A stretch of DNA of 64,000 nt from Dendrocalamus latiflorus (GCA_017311315.1 CM029640.1:12368640-12432639); one strand, 5' to 3'; shown: positions 45,801 to 57,066, numbered from the stretch's first letter. The notes: generated by a model not told the origin, from the sequence alone. A program made the numbers and translations.

Positions 45801-47536
45801 AGCATATGCCATAGCTGATAACAGGGAGTGCTACAACTATAAGCAAACAGGACACCTGAGTTGGGCGTGTCCTTTCTCACAACTGGACATCGTGAGGGTG
45901 ATTGGATTTGTCGTGACGTGAGATGCAGCAACTTGAATTTTACAAGCCTTAATGGAGGTGGTGGTGGGGATAATAGGTCTGCTGAAGGAGATCAAGGTGG
46001 AGGTAGAGGAAGAGGAAGAGGTGGCCCCAAGGCCAATGCAGCCATAACAGAGGAGAAGACTGCACAATTGGAGAAGTGCAAAGGAAGAAGAGGACTGGGA
46101 AGAGGATTGGGACTGGAGTCAAGCGTAATGGGCTATAGTAGATGTAGAGGTGGTGGAGGCTGAGGCTGGTGGTGTGTGGGCAGAGGTGGTGGAGGCCAGG
46201 GGTGGCTGGGGGCATGTGGGTAGAGGAGGTTGAGGTCAGGTTGTAGATGGTGGTGATGGATTTGGTGATGCTGATGGAATTCGTAACGATATTGGTAGCA
46301 TCTTTTTGTCTTGGTGATGGTATTGGCTATGGAGTCAATAGTAGGTTTGGTAAAGTGTTAGATTCTAATGAAGGTATTTCTATATGTAACAAGATGGCCA
46401 TGATTGTTATCTCATGCCCATCTTAAGGGGGAGTGTTGTGGAGTTAGATAAGAATCCAAATTGTGTGCGTGTTGTATTAAATTCGGATTGTAATCCTTGG
46501 CACTATAAATAAAGGGTGTGGGGGTCCTATGGGATTACACACAGTTATTCCCCAACTTATTCAACAATTTGTACAACTGTAGGCTGCAGTGCTAACGAAT
46601 GAATTTTCCAACCAGTGGAAAATTTTTTAACTAGTTTAGCCTTGTTTGTTGCTCAGTATTTCATGCCAGTCTCATGTCATATATGTCCATTGTGCTGAAA
46701 ATGATGCAGATTTCAAGCCTGGAGAACCCATCTTAGACTGGCCAGCGAGAAAACGGGTGGCTATAGGTACAGCTCGTGGACTGGAGTATCTGCATGAACA
46801 CTGCAACCCCAAGATCATACACCGTGATGTCAAAGCTGCGAATGTCTTGCTTGATGAGGACTTTGAACCTGTTGTCGGTGATTTTGGCCTAGCGAAGCTA
46901 GTGGATGTGCAGAAGACATCTGTGACGACCCAAGTCCGTGGAACTATGGGTCACATAGCACCTGAGTATCTGTCCACAGGGAAGTCGTCCGAGAGGACCG
47001 ATGTTTTTGGTTACGGGATCATGCTTCTTGAGCTTGTGACTGGCCAGCGTGCCATTGACTTCTCACGCCTGGAGGAAGAAGACGAGGTTTTATTGCTTGA
47101 TCATGTAAGCCTTATTTGCATAATCAAGCTTCTGCGTTCCTTGGGAAATGTTGCAACTGCTTCCATCCATGATACAACTTAATTTCTTTACGTGTTATGA
47201 TGGGCATGCAACTAAATGTAGGTAAAGAAGCTACAGAGAGAAGGGCAGTTAGGCTCCATTGTGGACCGCAATCTGAATCAGAATTACGACGGCGAGGAGG
47301 TTGAGATGATGATACAGATAGCTTTGCTGTGCACGCAGGCATCACCTGAGGACCGGCCGTCCATGTCAGAAGTGGTTCGGATGCTAGAAGGCGAGGGGCT
47401 GGCGGAGCGGTGGGAGGAGTGGCAGCAGGTGGAGGTCACGAGGAGGCAGGAGTACGAACGGATGCAGCGGCGGTTCGACTGGGGCGAGGACTCCATCTAC
47501 AACCAGGAAGCAATAGAGCTTTCTGGAGGTAGATGA
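39831..47536 (+). CDS. LRR receptor-like kinase, SERK-related LRR-II type
   Basis: Eleven exons: 39831-39903, 41534-41666, 41795-41866, 42443-42586, 42683-42754, 42871-42936, 43022-43092, 43216-43356, 43698-44039, 46710-47104, 47222-47536. All introns are GT-AG and the frame holds throughout: 1824 nt, 607 aa plus stop. The protein has a signal peptide (about 1-20), an LRR N-cap (NPCTWNSVICD), about five LRRs in 72-bp exon steps, a transmembrane helix (about 218-242, GIILGTVGGVIGLVIVV) and a Ser/Thr kinase: P-loop GQGGFGKV (about 291-298), Lys312, HRD 409-411, DFG 429-431, APEY, an RD-type kinase. The Pro-rich segment of true SERKs is absent, which places it nearer the At5g10290/At5g63710-type relatives. 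LRR-II members act as plasma-membrane receptors or co-receptors in growth and defence signalling; this gene's own ligand or partner is not inferable. Introns 1 and 9 are swollen by transposons but splice sites look intact. The first ATG preceding the signal peptide was chosen. Confidence 0.93.
40126..40693 (+). mobile_element. tRNA-derived SINE in intron 1, interrupted by a TRIM
   Basis: The 16-bp flank ATAATAGCACATCTTT (40110-40125) recurs as ATAATAGCACCTCTTT (40694-40709), one mismatch, as long target duplications of SINEs do. Inside are a tRNA A-box-like GTAGCTCGGTTGGTAG (about 40418), a B-box-like ATTCGAATCC (about 40615) and an A-rich 3' end. The A-to-B distance (about 195 bp) is longer than in a tRNA, so there may be a further internal insertion. 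A TRIM occupies 40128-40403; the SINE itself is about 287 bp. Confidence 0.6.
40128..40403 (-). mobile_element. TRIM (276-bp terminal-repeat retrotransposon in miniature)
   Basis: Direct repeats of 77 and 81 bp (40128-40204, 40323-40403) share GAGTTtCATG...TTCAACA and enclose 118 bp. Directly before the right repeat, the minus strand reads TAGTATTAGAGCCAAG, a primer-site-like sequence (compare TGGTATCAGAGCC), giving minus orientation. The target duplication TTTGG (40123-40127 and 40404-40408) is perfect. It has no coding capacity. Confidence 0.8.
41277..41339. repeat. AAAAG-run and TC microsatellite in intron 1
   Basis: Repeats of AAAGA (about 41277-41304) are followed shortly by a TC dinucleotide run (41319-41338). 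Confidence 0.8.
44376..44388 (+). other. Primer-binding site of the intronic LTR element
   Basis: AGGTATCAAAGCC, one or two changes from the tRNA-iMet complement TGGTATCAGAGCC, abuts the left LTR. Confidence 0.75.
44956..45921 (+). pseudogene. Copia-type gag remnant
   Basis: Two separated pieces are visible. At 44956-45315 the frame has LEGSKNYLSWSRRAQ, the typical N-terminal Copia gag motif, and stops after 119 codons. At 45703-45921 there is a zinc-knuckle-like ECYNYKQTGHLSWAC, where the second Cys of the CCHC pattern is Tyr. Stops and frame breaks lie between. No protease, integrase or RT follows; the rest up to the PPT is low-complexity GGTGGAGG-rich sequence. Confidence 0.7.
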
Positions 47537-49253
47537 CAATTAGCGATGATGGACATGCAAATCGTGTCTGTACTGTGTGCAGTCGTCGTCATCTGTAGAG
47601 TTAGATACTAGATATCCTCATAATATAACGCAAACAAACTCGTTGAGTAATAGCATGAATGTGGATGAATATTGAACAGAAAGATATATGTGATTGTATT
47701 TGTTTGGTTGGGCATAGCCCCGCCATGAATGCGCTGCTTAATATTCATCACAAAGTTGTCTATTGTTGATATAGTTTGTCTTGTGCCAAGTACCCATTTA
47801 CTATAGAATTTGCTCCTCTTGAATTTGTCTACTCCCTCCGTTTCAGAAGAGTTGCAACAATCTGTGCTCCCATGCTTGCATTGACTGCTCCGTCGATCTG
47901 GAGTAGAGCGAATGCAAAACTTGGCTTCTCAAGGACTGGCACTACTAGAAACTGGTGACGATTGTGCGGCTGTTAAGGGTCAGTGGCACTCCTGCATATT
48001 GAAATAAGAATCCGTATGTAACTGAAATACTACAGGTAGGGGAGAGGGCATCATCTTTAATTTTAGCGTCCATATTCTAGAGATATTTTAGAAACACATC
48101 TAGAGATATATCTGACCTTTGCTTGTCGCTTTTCGTGTTCTTCTTTGTACAAACTGAGGGGCCAAAAAGGCTACAGAACCAATTTTCTTATTATTTCAAC
48201 CCTACAGTGATCGATCCCACTATCAGGCACCCTAAGCACTATATATTGAAGTTTCATCATGAACCTGAACACCACTAGTCTTGATTTGTGTCTAGCAATT
48301 ACACATAGGTGGTTTCATCACCAAATCATGATCATTGCAAATGGTAAGCTTGTCTGGATTCTCTCAGCCCACCGGTGCTGGTTCGGCAAAATCATAGCCA
48401 ACATTGGAAGTACTGAGCATGAAGGTCATAAGGATGGTGTCCGCCAGTCCATTTGAGAGAAGGCGGCCTTCTCCTTCCCAGTCCATTTGGCTGATGAGGA
48501 CTCCTCGACAGAAGTGGCCGAGCGGAGTTTAAAATCCCGGTGAAGGATGACATCCCGACACCTACCATTCCTATTTCTTTCTCACTCATCTGGCTGCTGG
48601 GCATATGCAAATTGTGAGAAAAAAAAATTGAAAGACATCAAACAGCCAAGCTAAAGCCCTACACTACATATCAAGTTCTCAACACCTGCTCTCGCCTTTA
48701 CAGGCACCCTCTTTGGTCTCTGTGCATGTGCTATTTTTACAGTTGAATAGCTGATGGATGCAAGCAATATATGTTGACGAGAGAAAGGATTAGGATCTTA
48801 ACCATGGTCAAGAGCTGTGAGGTTTCCTACCCTTACTCCTGCACTCTGGTGCTGGATGCAAAACATGCAACCATAGTTAGCTAGAGGCAAAAGCGAAATG
48901 TTAAGCATGGTGAAGAGTCACGTATTCTACCAGCCATCCGCCTATTTCATTAATCTGTTTGGAATCTTTTCCTGTCCAACAATGAACAATCTGTACCCGT
49001 TGCATTTAGTCACCAGAGAACAACCTTCCATGATTGCATTGACTGCTCCATCAGGGAAGAGAGATGTTAGCCTGCCAGGGGCCATAAATGTGACGAACTC
49101 TATGGCTATTGTTAAGCTGCAAAGGTTAACACCACTCGTGCATATTGCCATGAGAAGCTGTATACAAAATAAATGCTATCGCAATAGATTAAAAAACAAT
49201 ATTATTTTAGTATATATGGACATATTGTATGACAACATCGCATGACAACTCCA
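47537..49253. other. 3' flank of kinase gene, no gene recognised
   Basis: The first few hundred bases are probably the 3' UTR. At 47830-47846 TACTCCCTCCGTTTCAG matches a Stowaway-type MITE end, but no partner end is near. A phrase around GCATTGACTGCTCC(A/G)TC recurs at about 47878 and 49037, and ACTC(C/G)TGCATATTG at about 47985 and 49132, so a short segment seems duplicated. A 69-codon minus-strand frame at 48942-49151 is not recognised. Confidence 0.4.
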
Positions 49254-49262
49254 TCAGATATG

Positions 49263-50354
49263 GAATCTTTGGCCGAAATGGTAGTATTTGACGCGCGATT
49301 AGCAAAAATAATACTTGCCACGTGGAGTTTGCAAAAATAGCACCTCCACCATACGATCACCGCACGGAAGTGACAGACGGCCGACACATAAGTGATGCCG
49401 CATGGTGGCTATGCAGATTAGCTAGAACCACACGGCCACCGTGTGGTGGGCATTGTAGTACCACACGGTGGCACTGTAGCAGCATTGTGACAATTTCCAT
49501 GGAAATCTATTTAATTATACTTTTTGTAGGAATTTTTAAATATAGCAAATAAGCTTCAAAAATTATAAATTTTTTTGTGGAGCCTCCCGACATGGTGTGC
49601 TTGTATAATTTTTCTATAATTTATCCATTCTGAATTATTTTTCTCAAAAATTTATTAAGTATACTGATTGTAGGAATTTTTTAATAAAGAAAATGAGGTC
49701 CAAACATTATGAATTTTTTAAGGATCCTTACATAGTGTACTTCATTATGCAATTTTTTTAGAATTTTATATGTTTTGAAATAGTCAACTTCCAAAGAACA
49801 GTGATGAACAAACTAGAGTAGGAGCCACTGTATAAAAATGACTACTTAAGAACATATAAAATTTTAAAAAAATTATACAATTAAGTCTACTATGTAAGTA
49901 GCTTTCAAAAAATTCATAATGTTTGGACCTCATTTTATATATTAAAAAAATTCCTACAAATAGTATAATTAAATGAATTTTTGAGAAAAATTCATAATAG
50001 ATAAAATTATAGAAAAACTACACAAGCAAGTACACTATATCGGACGGCTCCAAAAAATTTATAATGTTTGGAGATCATTTGCCATATTTAAAAATTCCTA
50101 CAAAAAAATACTTAAATAGATTTCCCTGAAAATTGCTATAGTGCCACCGCACAGTGACTGGGCGGTGCTACAATGCCTACCGCACAGTGGTCGTGTGGTT
50201 TTGGCTAGTCCACATGGCCACCATGCGGTATCACTTATGTGTCAGTCACTCGCGCGGTGACCGTGTGGTAGAGGCGCTATTTTTCTAAATTCCATGCAAC
50301 AAGTGCTATTTTTACTAATCACGTGTTAAATATTGCCATTTCAGCCAAAAACTC
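49263..50354. mobile_element. Mutator-like foldback element, 1092 bp
   Basis: The two halves are inverted copies: the left arm starts GAATCTTTGGCCGAAATGG, the right arm reverse complemented starts GAGTTTTTGGCTGAAATGG, and similarity continues for roughly 500 bp to a centre near 49810. Flanks are a perfect 9-bp duplication TCAGATATG (49254-49262, 50355-50363), the size made by Mutator-like transposases. No coding sequence. Each arm also carries short internal hairpins around CCACACGG...CCGTGTGG. Confidence 0.88.
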
Positions 50355-50441
50355 TCAGATATGACAACATTACATAATGTAATCCATCGGCGACCTCAAT
50401 CAATCAATATTGCATGAAAATTTTGCTTTTGCTATTATATT

Positions 50442-51526
50442 CAAGGCTCAAATTACCGGTCGGTTATTGTTGGCTTTCAGTGAAAACCGGTTTTATCGGC
50501 CAGCACCGGTTAGTTTGCAGGCTGGGCCCAAAAATTTTGGCCCAATTTGAAAAGAACGGGGCCCAAACTGGCCCACTACACCTCCTCTAATCGTTCCCCT
50601 AGTTGACGGACGTCAATTTCATTCCCCTTCCCCTGGCAGCTGCAAATCGCGAGCGAGCTCCCTCTTCCTGCCTTCCTCCTCTGCTCCTCTCTATTCTCTT
50701 CTCACCAAAATCAAGAGCGAATGGAGGTGTAGGACGATGACCCTGGTAGGTGGCGACCCATACCGAGATGCTCCTCAAGCTCTCAAGCTCATGTGGGGGA
50801 AGACACGAGGGGCGGAGATGGCAGCTAAGGTGGAGCAGAGGTGGGCTCATCGCAGGCTAATTTCAGCAGTCCTCGTGCCGATTGGCAAGCACATGATTAT
50901 GGTGTGGACGTGGGGAATCTTGTGGTCCTGGTGACCTGGCCCGATGTGGTCCCAGATGGTTGGCGGTAGCAACGCTCATGATGGCACCAAAGAGCTTGAA
51001 GGTGGGGAGCTATGGCGATGAGGCTGCCTGGGAGAGGGTTGGAAAAGGTTTAGGAGGTGGAGGTGGCCATGGTGACATGGATGGCGAGGCAAGGAGTAGC
51101 TACGAGCAACGGATTGGCGTGCACAGTGGCATGGCCAGAGCATAGCCGTGGTATGGCTTCAACAATGGCATAACAGGTATATCAAGTTGACACTTGACAC
51201 CAACCTTGTGAATTCAAATTACTCGATTATCGAAGAATTTATGCAATACCACATAACTTGCTGTTGTTAAGGAACATGTTTACAACCAATTTTTTTTCTA
51301 ATTTTACATGGATGTGTTTATGAATGTACATGCATGTGTCTGAGGATATTGTCCAAAATTCCTCCCACATTTTCAACCATTTTTGGCCAATTTTCACTGA
51401 TTTTTAGCCGATTTATATTTTTATTTGAAATTTTCAGTGCAAAAACTACCAAAACTTTCCAAAAACGATATAATCGGTTCAATCAGTGACCTCCGGTACA
51501 AAATTAAAACCGTAATCAAAACCTTG
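50442..51526. mobile_element. Candidate non-autonomous hAT-like element
   Basis: The left end is CAAGGCTCAAATTACCGGT and the right end reverse complemented is CAAGGTTTTGATTACGGTT. Both subterminal parts are rich in ACCGGTT/AACCGAT motifs. The middle (50580-51150) is GC-richer and could be captured host DNA. I see no clear 8-bp target duplication, so the boundaries are uncertain. Confidence 0.4.
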
Positions 51527-52202
51527 GTTACAGTCCAAGCAATGTCAAAAGCCACATAGAAACAAGTGAGCACAATAAGTTCATATTCTTTTATATATTT
51601 ATGATTACTATTCCAGAAAACTGCCAAATTTACTTGTAAATCGACAGGAACATCAGTACTACGTTGGTGGTTTTTTCACTTTATTCATGAGCTTTTGGAA
51701 ATGGTTTGCAAAATCATTTCATCTTCGATTTTTGGCTTCGGACTCATAAGCCAACATGTACCTTTGAACACGTAGGAACCACGCTGAAGTTGCACACATA
51801 TAGGACATGATGGACACACGTGAACTATAGTATGATGAACTATCCCCAACTTATGTTCCCCTACAAGAGTGTTAACCTTTCTATTTTCTAGGGTAATCAC
51901 AGAAAGGACCAGTGGCACACCTAGAAATGAAGTAAGTTAGTTGCTAACTTATGACAGAATAGAAATCTCACTAGGTTGTAATTAAATTACATTATAGCAA
52001 AAGTACATAAGCGCTGCCAAAATAACAAAAATTATAGCGAAACAGTCTAATGACATTTTAAAAAAATCTAGCTAGAATAAATACCTAATTAAGGAAGATT
52101 CCTTTCACCAAACCATCATAACAGGTCTCCAGCTATATTGGCACCATATACATTTAAATTTGGTCAAGCATTATAGCAACTTGTATAGACAAAGTAGCAT
52201 AT
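51527..52202. other. Unassigned AT-rich stretch
   Basis: No recognisable coding or transposon ends found. Confidence 0.3.
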
Positions 52203-52421
52203 TTAAATCATAAATTGGAATGACATGATATGAATGGTAAATTCAAAAATATAAAACATACTGCTAGATTCTACTAGTGGTAATTTGTTCCGACGTGACT
52301 TCATACTTTGAAAATGCCGCAAAATGCTATCATCTCTAATGGTTGCAAACATGTCTCGCTCAATATAGCATACCTTGCTATCATTCATCTTATTTCTCAA
52401 CTCAATCTTAATAATATTCAT
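52203..52421 (-). pseudogene. C-terminal fragment of a hAT-family (TTF-type zinc finger) transposase
   Basis: The translation IKIELRNKMND...CYIERDMFATI...ILRHFQSMKSRRNKLP resembles the extreme C-terminus after the dimerisation domain of the large plant TTF-type/DUF4371 hAT proteins. Nothing upstream on the minus strand continues it. It is a short decayed fragment; the family call rests on my memory of the ERD.F..I.D..I...FQ.MK.RR pattern. Confidence 0.45.
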
Positions 52422-53879
52422 ATCAGAGGCGGTGCTTTTTTGCTCAACACCTTAGAGACATCTTTTGAATAATCTCTCTCTCTATCTAACAACAATCCTA
52501 GTAAGTAGCAATATAGAATTCTAATTAGTTATTTCAAGTTTGGCACCTAGACAATGGAACTAAGAAGTGGCTACTTAATTAGTGAGTAGTGAGGCAATTT
52601 ACAAACCTAGCGGAGACTCTATGAGGTGGCTTGGTGGTGGGCGACGGCGCCGGTCGCTAGCAAAGGGTGGAGGGCGGCCGGTACCCTAGAGGGTGGAGGG
52701 CTAGTGGCTGGCGGTGGCGTGGTCAGTGGCCGGGACCCAAAGGGGCGAAGGGCGGTGATGTGAAAGTTGGGTCCCAATCTTTCGATAGGATAATACGTCG
52801 ATTTGTGGAGGTACGACTTTCATGATGTAGACTACTAATTGGTTACGACCAGATTGCTAAGCAATCGCTAAACCACACTCCGAGTCGGTATTAACCGTGC
52901 CAAGAATGCGCTTGACCTAAAAACAAGGTTCAATTCCTATGAGTAATCAAAGAACAAGCAAGAAAAAGGTACACAAGCAATCTAAAATTGCAAATAGAAA
53001 TTATGAATCCACATGAGTTGAGGCCTGCAAATCGCAATTGTTGGTCTAGTCGATACAAGAACACACGATGAAGTTTTCATGGTGGAAAAACCAATCTAAA
53101 ACAAGCCTAGGGAAGAGGGAGATGCATGGGGCCATTTAAGAGAGAAAGAGGGGCAGGAGGTGGTGGCCAAGGAAGTGGGCACGCGCCCCTAGGAGGTATA
53201 AGGCCCGTGGGCCCAAGTGAAGGTGGCACATCACCTTTTGACTTGGACTCAAAATTAGTGCTGGATTATTTTGGCAATTATAGTGCGCACAGAAGGAATT
53301 TGGAGGTGTGGATGGATCTATTGGAAAACTGACAAGATGAGCTTTCCATCAAGTGCTCAAACATCCCAAATGGACTCTATGTGCGGATTCTATGCACGTT
53401 TGAAGTCAGACCTGTCTAACTGAGTCCAAATTGATGTGGAGGCCAAATTGGATTCCAAAATGTGTCAAAGTTGAACTCTTGCTTGACTTGGACAAAAGTG
53501 GCATTGTGACTTTGAGGAAGAGTTGAGAAAGGTGTCGACTTGGTCTTGATGTGCTGGTAGGCTTGCACTTGTTGTTGGGCTACCCTTCTTGCCATGGTTC
53601 GTGAGCACAATAACATCACAAGTCTTAGGTAGTAGCAAATGTTTAATAGAAAAATTATTCATTCTTAAGAATAAGCTCACCTGATAATTTAACGGTCATG
53701 CTTGTGCCATTGTAATTGGCCCTTGTATAGCTTGATATTGAGGAGTAGTGTTCGTATCCATAGAGGTGATGTCCTTATCATCCTCCCCCTCTTGAATTGG
53801 AGTTATCCTCAACTCAAACTCATCTTCTTCTCCTAGATACGGTGTCAAATATGCAATGTTAAAGTGGGACTAACCCCCA
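52422..53879. other. Probable LTR/3'-end region of the decayed gypsy element, unassigned
   Basis: A GC-rich patch (52620-52760) is followed by sequence starting TGTGAAAGTTGGGTCCC (about 52758) that looks like LTR or untranslated retroelement sequence. Neither a second LTR copy nor a target duplication was found. No gene supported. Confidence 0.3.
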
Positions 53880-54675
53880 AACTCTGTAGCCAACTCAAGT
53901 TTATATGCATTATTGTTAATCTTTTCAAGTACTTTAAAAGGACCATCAGCTCTAGGCATAAATTTTGATTTACGTAATTCAAGAAATCTATCCTTTCTCA
54001 AATGTAACCAAACAAAATTACCAGGTTCAAAAGTAATCTATTTTCTACCTTGACTTCCTAAAACTCTATTCTTCTCATTCATTCACTCTATGTTTTCTTC
54101 TGTTGTCTCAGCAGTTTAAAAATGAATTCAATACATTTCTTAGTATCTAAATTTACCTTTTTTTGAAGATGGTAAAGGTAGTAGATCAATTGGAGAGTGG
54201 GGATGAAATCCATACACTACCTGAAAAGGGCTCATCTTTGTGGTTGAATGCAATGACCAATTGTAAGCAAACTCCACATGAGGTAGATATTCTTCCCACA
54301 TCTTCATGTTTTTCTTCAAATCAGCGTGTGGCTGATGACTTCAGTTTGCCTATCTATGGGGATTACATGTAGTAGAAAATAGCAACTTCGTTCTAAGCTT
54401 TCCCCAAAGTGTCCTCCAAAAGTGACTCAAGAACTTCATATCATGATCTGAAACAGTGGTGGTTGGCACTCCATGTAGTCGAACTATCTCTCTGAAAACA
54501 AATTAGCTATATGAGTAGCATCATTGCTCTTATGACAAGAAATAAAATATGCATTTTTGAAAAACCTATCTATAACAACAAAAGTACTATCCCTCCCCTT
54601 ATTTGTCCTAGGTAGTCCTAACATAAAGTCTATAGAAATATCCTCCCAAGGAACATTAGAAATAGGAAGAGGCAT
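53880..54675 (-). pseudogene. Integrase remnant of second gypsy element
   Basis: Minus-strand sequence encodes the integrase core start (WEDISIDFMLGLPRTNKG at the left-hand part of 54484-54675), then a frame-broken continuation with a conserved GPFKVLEKINNNAYKLEL and YLGEEDEFE near 53880-53960, typical of the integrase C-terminal domain and post-integrase tail in grass gypsy elements. There are multiple stops and shifts. Confidence 0.7.
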
Positions 54676-56003
54676 ATATAATCCATATGGATTAAGTCGT
54701 GACTTAGCTTTTTGGCAAGTAGTGCAGTGCAGCTTGCAACATAGCGCTCGACATCATGCCTCATTTTTGGCCAAAAGAAATGTTCAACCAATATGTCCAT
54801 CTTTTTAACACCAAAATGTCCCATCAATCCTCCTCCATGTGCCTCCTGTAACAACAAAAGATGAATAGAGCTACCTAGAACGCATAGCATGTTAGCTCTA
54901 AACAAGGAACCATCATCGAATACAGATTTATTCCAGCTTTTACCTTCTTTACAATGGAACATGGCATCTTTTAAATTATTATCATTAATATAGAGTCCTT
55001 TAATTGTTTCTAAACCAAAAATTTTGCAATCAAGTTCAACCAACATCATATATCGTCTAGACAAGGTATCAGCAATCATATTCGCTTTCCCTTTCTTTTG
55101 CGTGATGATATACAGAAAAGACTCAATAAATTCCACCCATTTGGTATGTCTTCGATTCAATTTTGATTGACATCTAATATGCTTAAGAGATTCATGATCA
55201 GAATGAATTACAAATTCTCTGTGCCATAAATAATATTGCCAAGTTTCAAGAACACAAACTAAAGCATATAATTCTTTGTCATAAGTGGAGTAATTCAGAC
55301 TTAATCCACTCAATTTTTCACTAAAATAGGTAACAGGTAAATCAATATGTTCAGTGAGTGACTTGCTATAAATCAAGATATCATCAAAGTATACCACCAC
55401 AAAATTTTCAATAAAAGCACGTAAAACTTCATTCATCAATCGCATAAATGTATTGGGTGCATTGGTTAACCCAAAAGGTATCACCAACCATTCATATAGT
55501 CCAAATTTAATTTTAAATGCTATTTTTCATTCATCTTTAAGGTTCATTCTAATTTGATGATAACAACTATGCAAGTTCACATTAGAGAAAATAGTAGAGT
55601 CACTTGATTCATCAAGTATATCATCTAACCTAGGAATAAGATGATGATATCTAACAATTATATTATCGATAACTTTACAAGCAACACACATATGCCATGA
55701 ACCATTCTTCTTAGGAACTAAAATCCTAGGAATGACACATAGACTAAATCTTTTGCGAATTTACCATTTGTAAAGCAAGTCCTACACTTGCTGGTGAATT
55801 TCCTTAGTCTCGTCCGGATTAGTCCTATATGGCGCACGGTTTGGCAATAAAGCTCCCGGAATTAAGTCAATTTGATACTCAATCCCCCTAATTGGTGGCA
55901 GTCCCAGGGATACCTTAGCGGAAAACACATCCACAAACTCTTGTAAAAGGTTAGTAACCGTATGAGGCAAAGAAGCAAACAAATCCTTATGAAGACATAA
56001 CAT
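54630..56003 (-). pseudogene. RT, RNase H and integrase zinc finger of second gypsy element, internally deleted
   Basis: At 55782-56003 the RT entry region is seen (GLPPIRGIEYQIDLIPGA, NRAPYRTNPDETKEI). After a broken stretch, 54630-55487 reads VIPFGLTNAPNTFMRLM and the intact catalytic VVVYFDDILIYSKS. The frame then jumps near 55336 straight to RNase H (YFSEKLSGLSLNYSTYDKEL, VIHSDHESLKH), so the RT thumb and the start of RNase H, roughly 100 residues, are deleted in frame. The integrase finger has HGGGLMGHF...C but its last Cys is lost. Confidence 0.82.
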
Positions 56004-56481
56004 CTTTGCATATCAAAGCATAGCACTCAGAATTATTCACTTTCCAATTCATTAAAATCAGATTTTGTAGCTAACAAAATAGCGCCTTTCAACTTAATTG
56101 CATTCTTCCTAGAGCTCAATTCTTTTCTTTCTTTCTTTTTAGATGGAAAGCATTCTTTAGCTACAATCTGATTTTTCACTTTTAGTTTTCTCCGTATTCT
56201 TTCATTCAACTCTTTCTAGTTCATGTTTTACAATTGCCTCAAGAGTCATTGGGAGCAAAATAATTATATTGATTAGCTCTACCATGATGAACACTGTCAT
56301 GATCATATTGCCAAGGTTTACCTAACAATAAAGAACATGCTTGCATTGATACAACATCACAATCAGCATTATCATGATATGAACTAAGAGAACATTGCAC
56401 CCTCACAACTTTAGTTACCTTTAGCTTACCACATGAGTTGAACCATTGAATGTAGTGAAGGTGGGGGTGCTGATTTGTGGT

Positions 56482-56799
56482 CTAGCCAAACTTCTCGACC
56501 ATATCCATGCTAGTGAGGTTGTTGCAACTTTCACCATTGATGATGACTCTACATGATCGCTCCTTGATGATGATCTTTGTTTGGAACAAGTTATGGTGTT
56601 GGTGCTGTTCAGCACGCTCCATTTGGGCACATAGCACAGGCTTGACAATGAGGCTCATGTACATTTCAGAAATTTCAGCACCCAAAAGCTCCACTCTTTC
56701 ATCATCAGTTTCAAAATTATTACCTGTAGGGTTATTTGCAACCAAAGCATATTCATCTTCAATTTCACTAGCAGAGGTGTACTCACTATTATCTTTCAT
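56482..56799 (-). pseudogene. Gag-pol protease region remnant of second gypsy element
   Basis: The 105-codon stretch includes AEQHQHHNLFQTKIIIKERS and INGESCNNLTSMDMVEKFG, the region around the aspartic-protease-like segment of this gypsy group. The expected Asp-Gly-Gly-Ser is changed to Asn-Gly-Glu-Ser. The frame continues shifted at 56421-56480. No gag is found to the right. Confidence 0.6.
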
Positions 56800-57066
56800 A
56801 ATGAGAGCTAGAGGTTAATTTCGGATAGGGTAATCCATTCACAGAATACCTGATTGTCTGGGGGCCAATTGGCACCTCTCACAACTATAGGGTCATCATT
56901 CGGCATTAAACAAACATGAGATATTTACAAAAATACTATAGCAACCGCCAACTGTCCCAAATCACCAAAATATTAACCAACAGCCACAAGGCACCAAAAG
57001 GGATAGCCAGCATAGCGAGGTGTGAAGCCTAGGCCAAAGCCAGCCAAGCAAAGGAGAGGCAAAGTT
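56800..57066. other. Unassigned stretch left of the solo LTR
   Basis: Sequence interrupted by the solo LTR; it should read continuously into 62999 onward once one AAGTT copy is removed. No gene seen. Confidence 0.35.

Larger units (their letters stand above)
44227..46566 (+). mobile_element. Gag-only Copia-like LTR element in intron 9, 2340 bp
   Basis: The left LTR 44227-44375 (149 bp) and right LTR 46434-46566 (133 bp) both begin TGTTG and end TATTCAACA. Each contains GGATTGTAATCCTTGGCACTATAAATAAA, with a TATA-like element. A primer-site-like AGGTATCAAAGCC follows the left LTR and TTAAGGGGGAG (PPT) precedes the right one. The target duplication ATTTG (44222-44226, 46567-46571) is perfect. 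Only gag-like remnants are inside, so it is a non-autonomous derivative needing enzymes in trans. The orientation is that of the host gene. Confidence 0.92.

Noticed and set aside
47830..47846. TACTCCCTCCGTTTCAG as a complete Stowaway MITE
   Set aside because: Only one end is visible; no inverted partner within a few hundred bases.
48490..48525. CTGATGAG...CAGAAG resembling a hammerhead ribozyme core or a C/D snoRNA C box
   Set aside because: No proper GAAA with flanking stems, and no suitable D box at the right distance.
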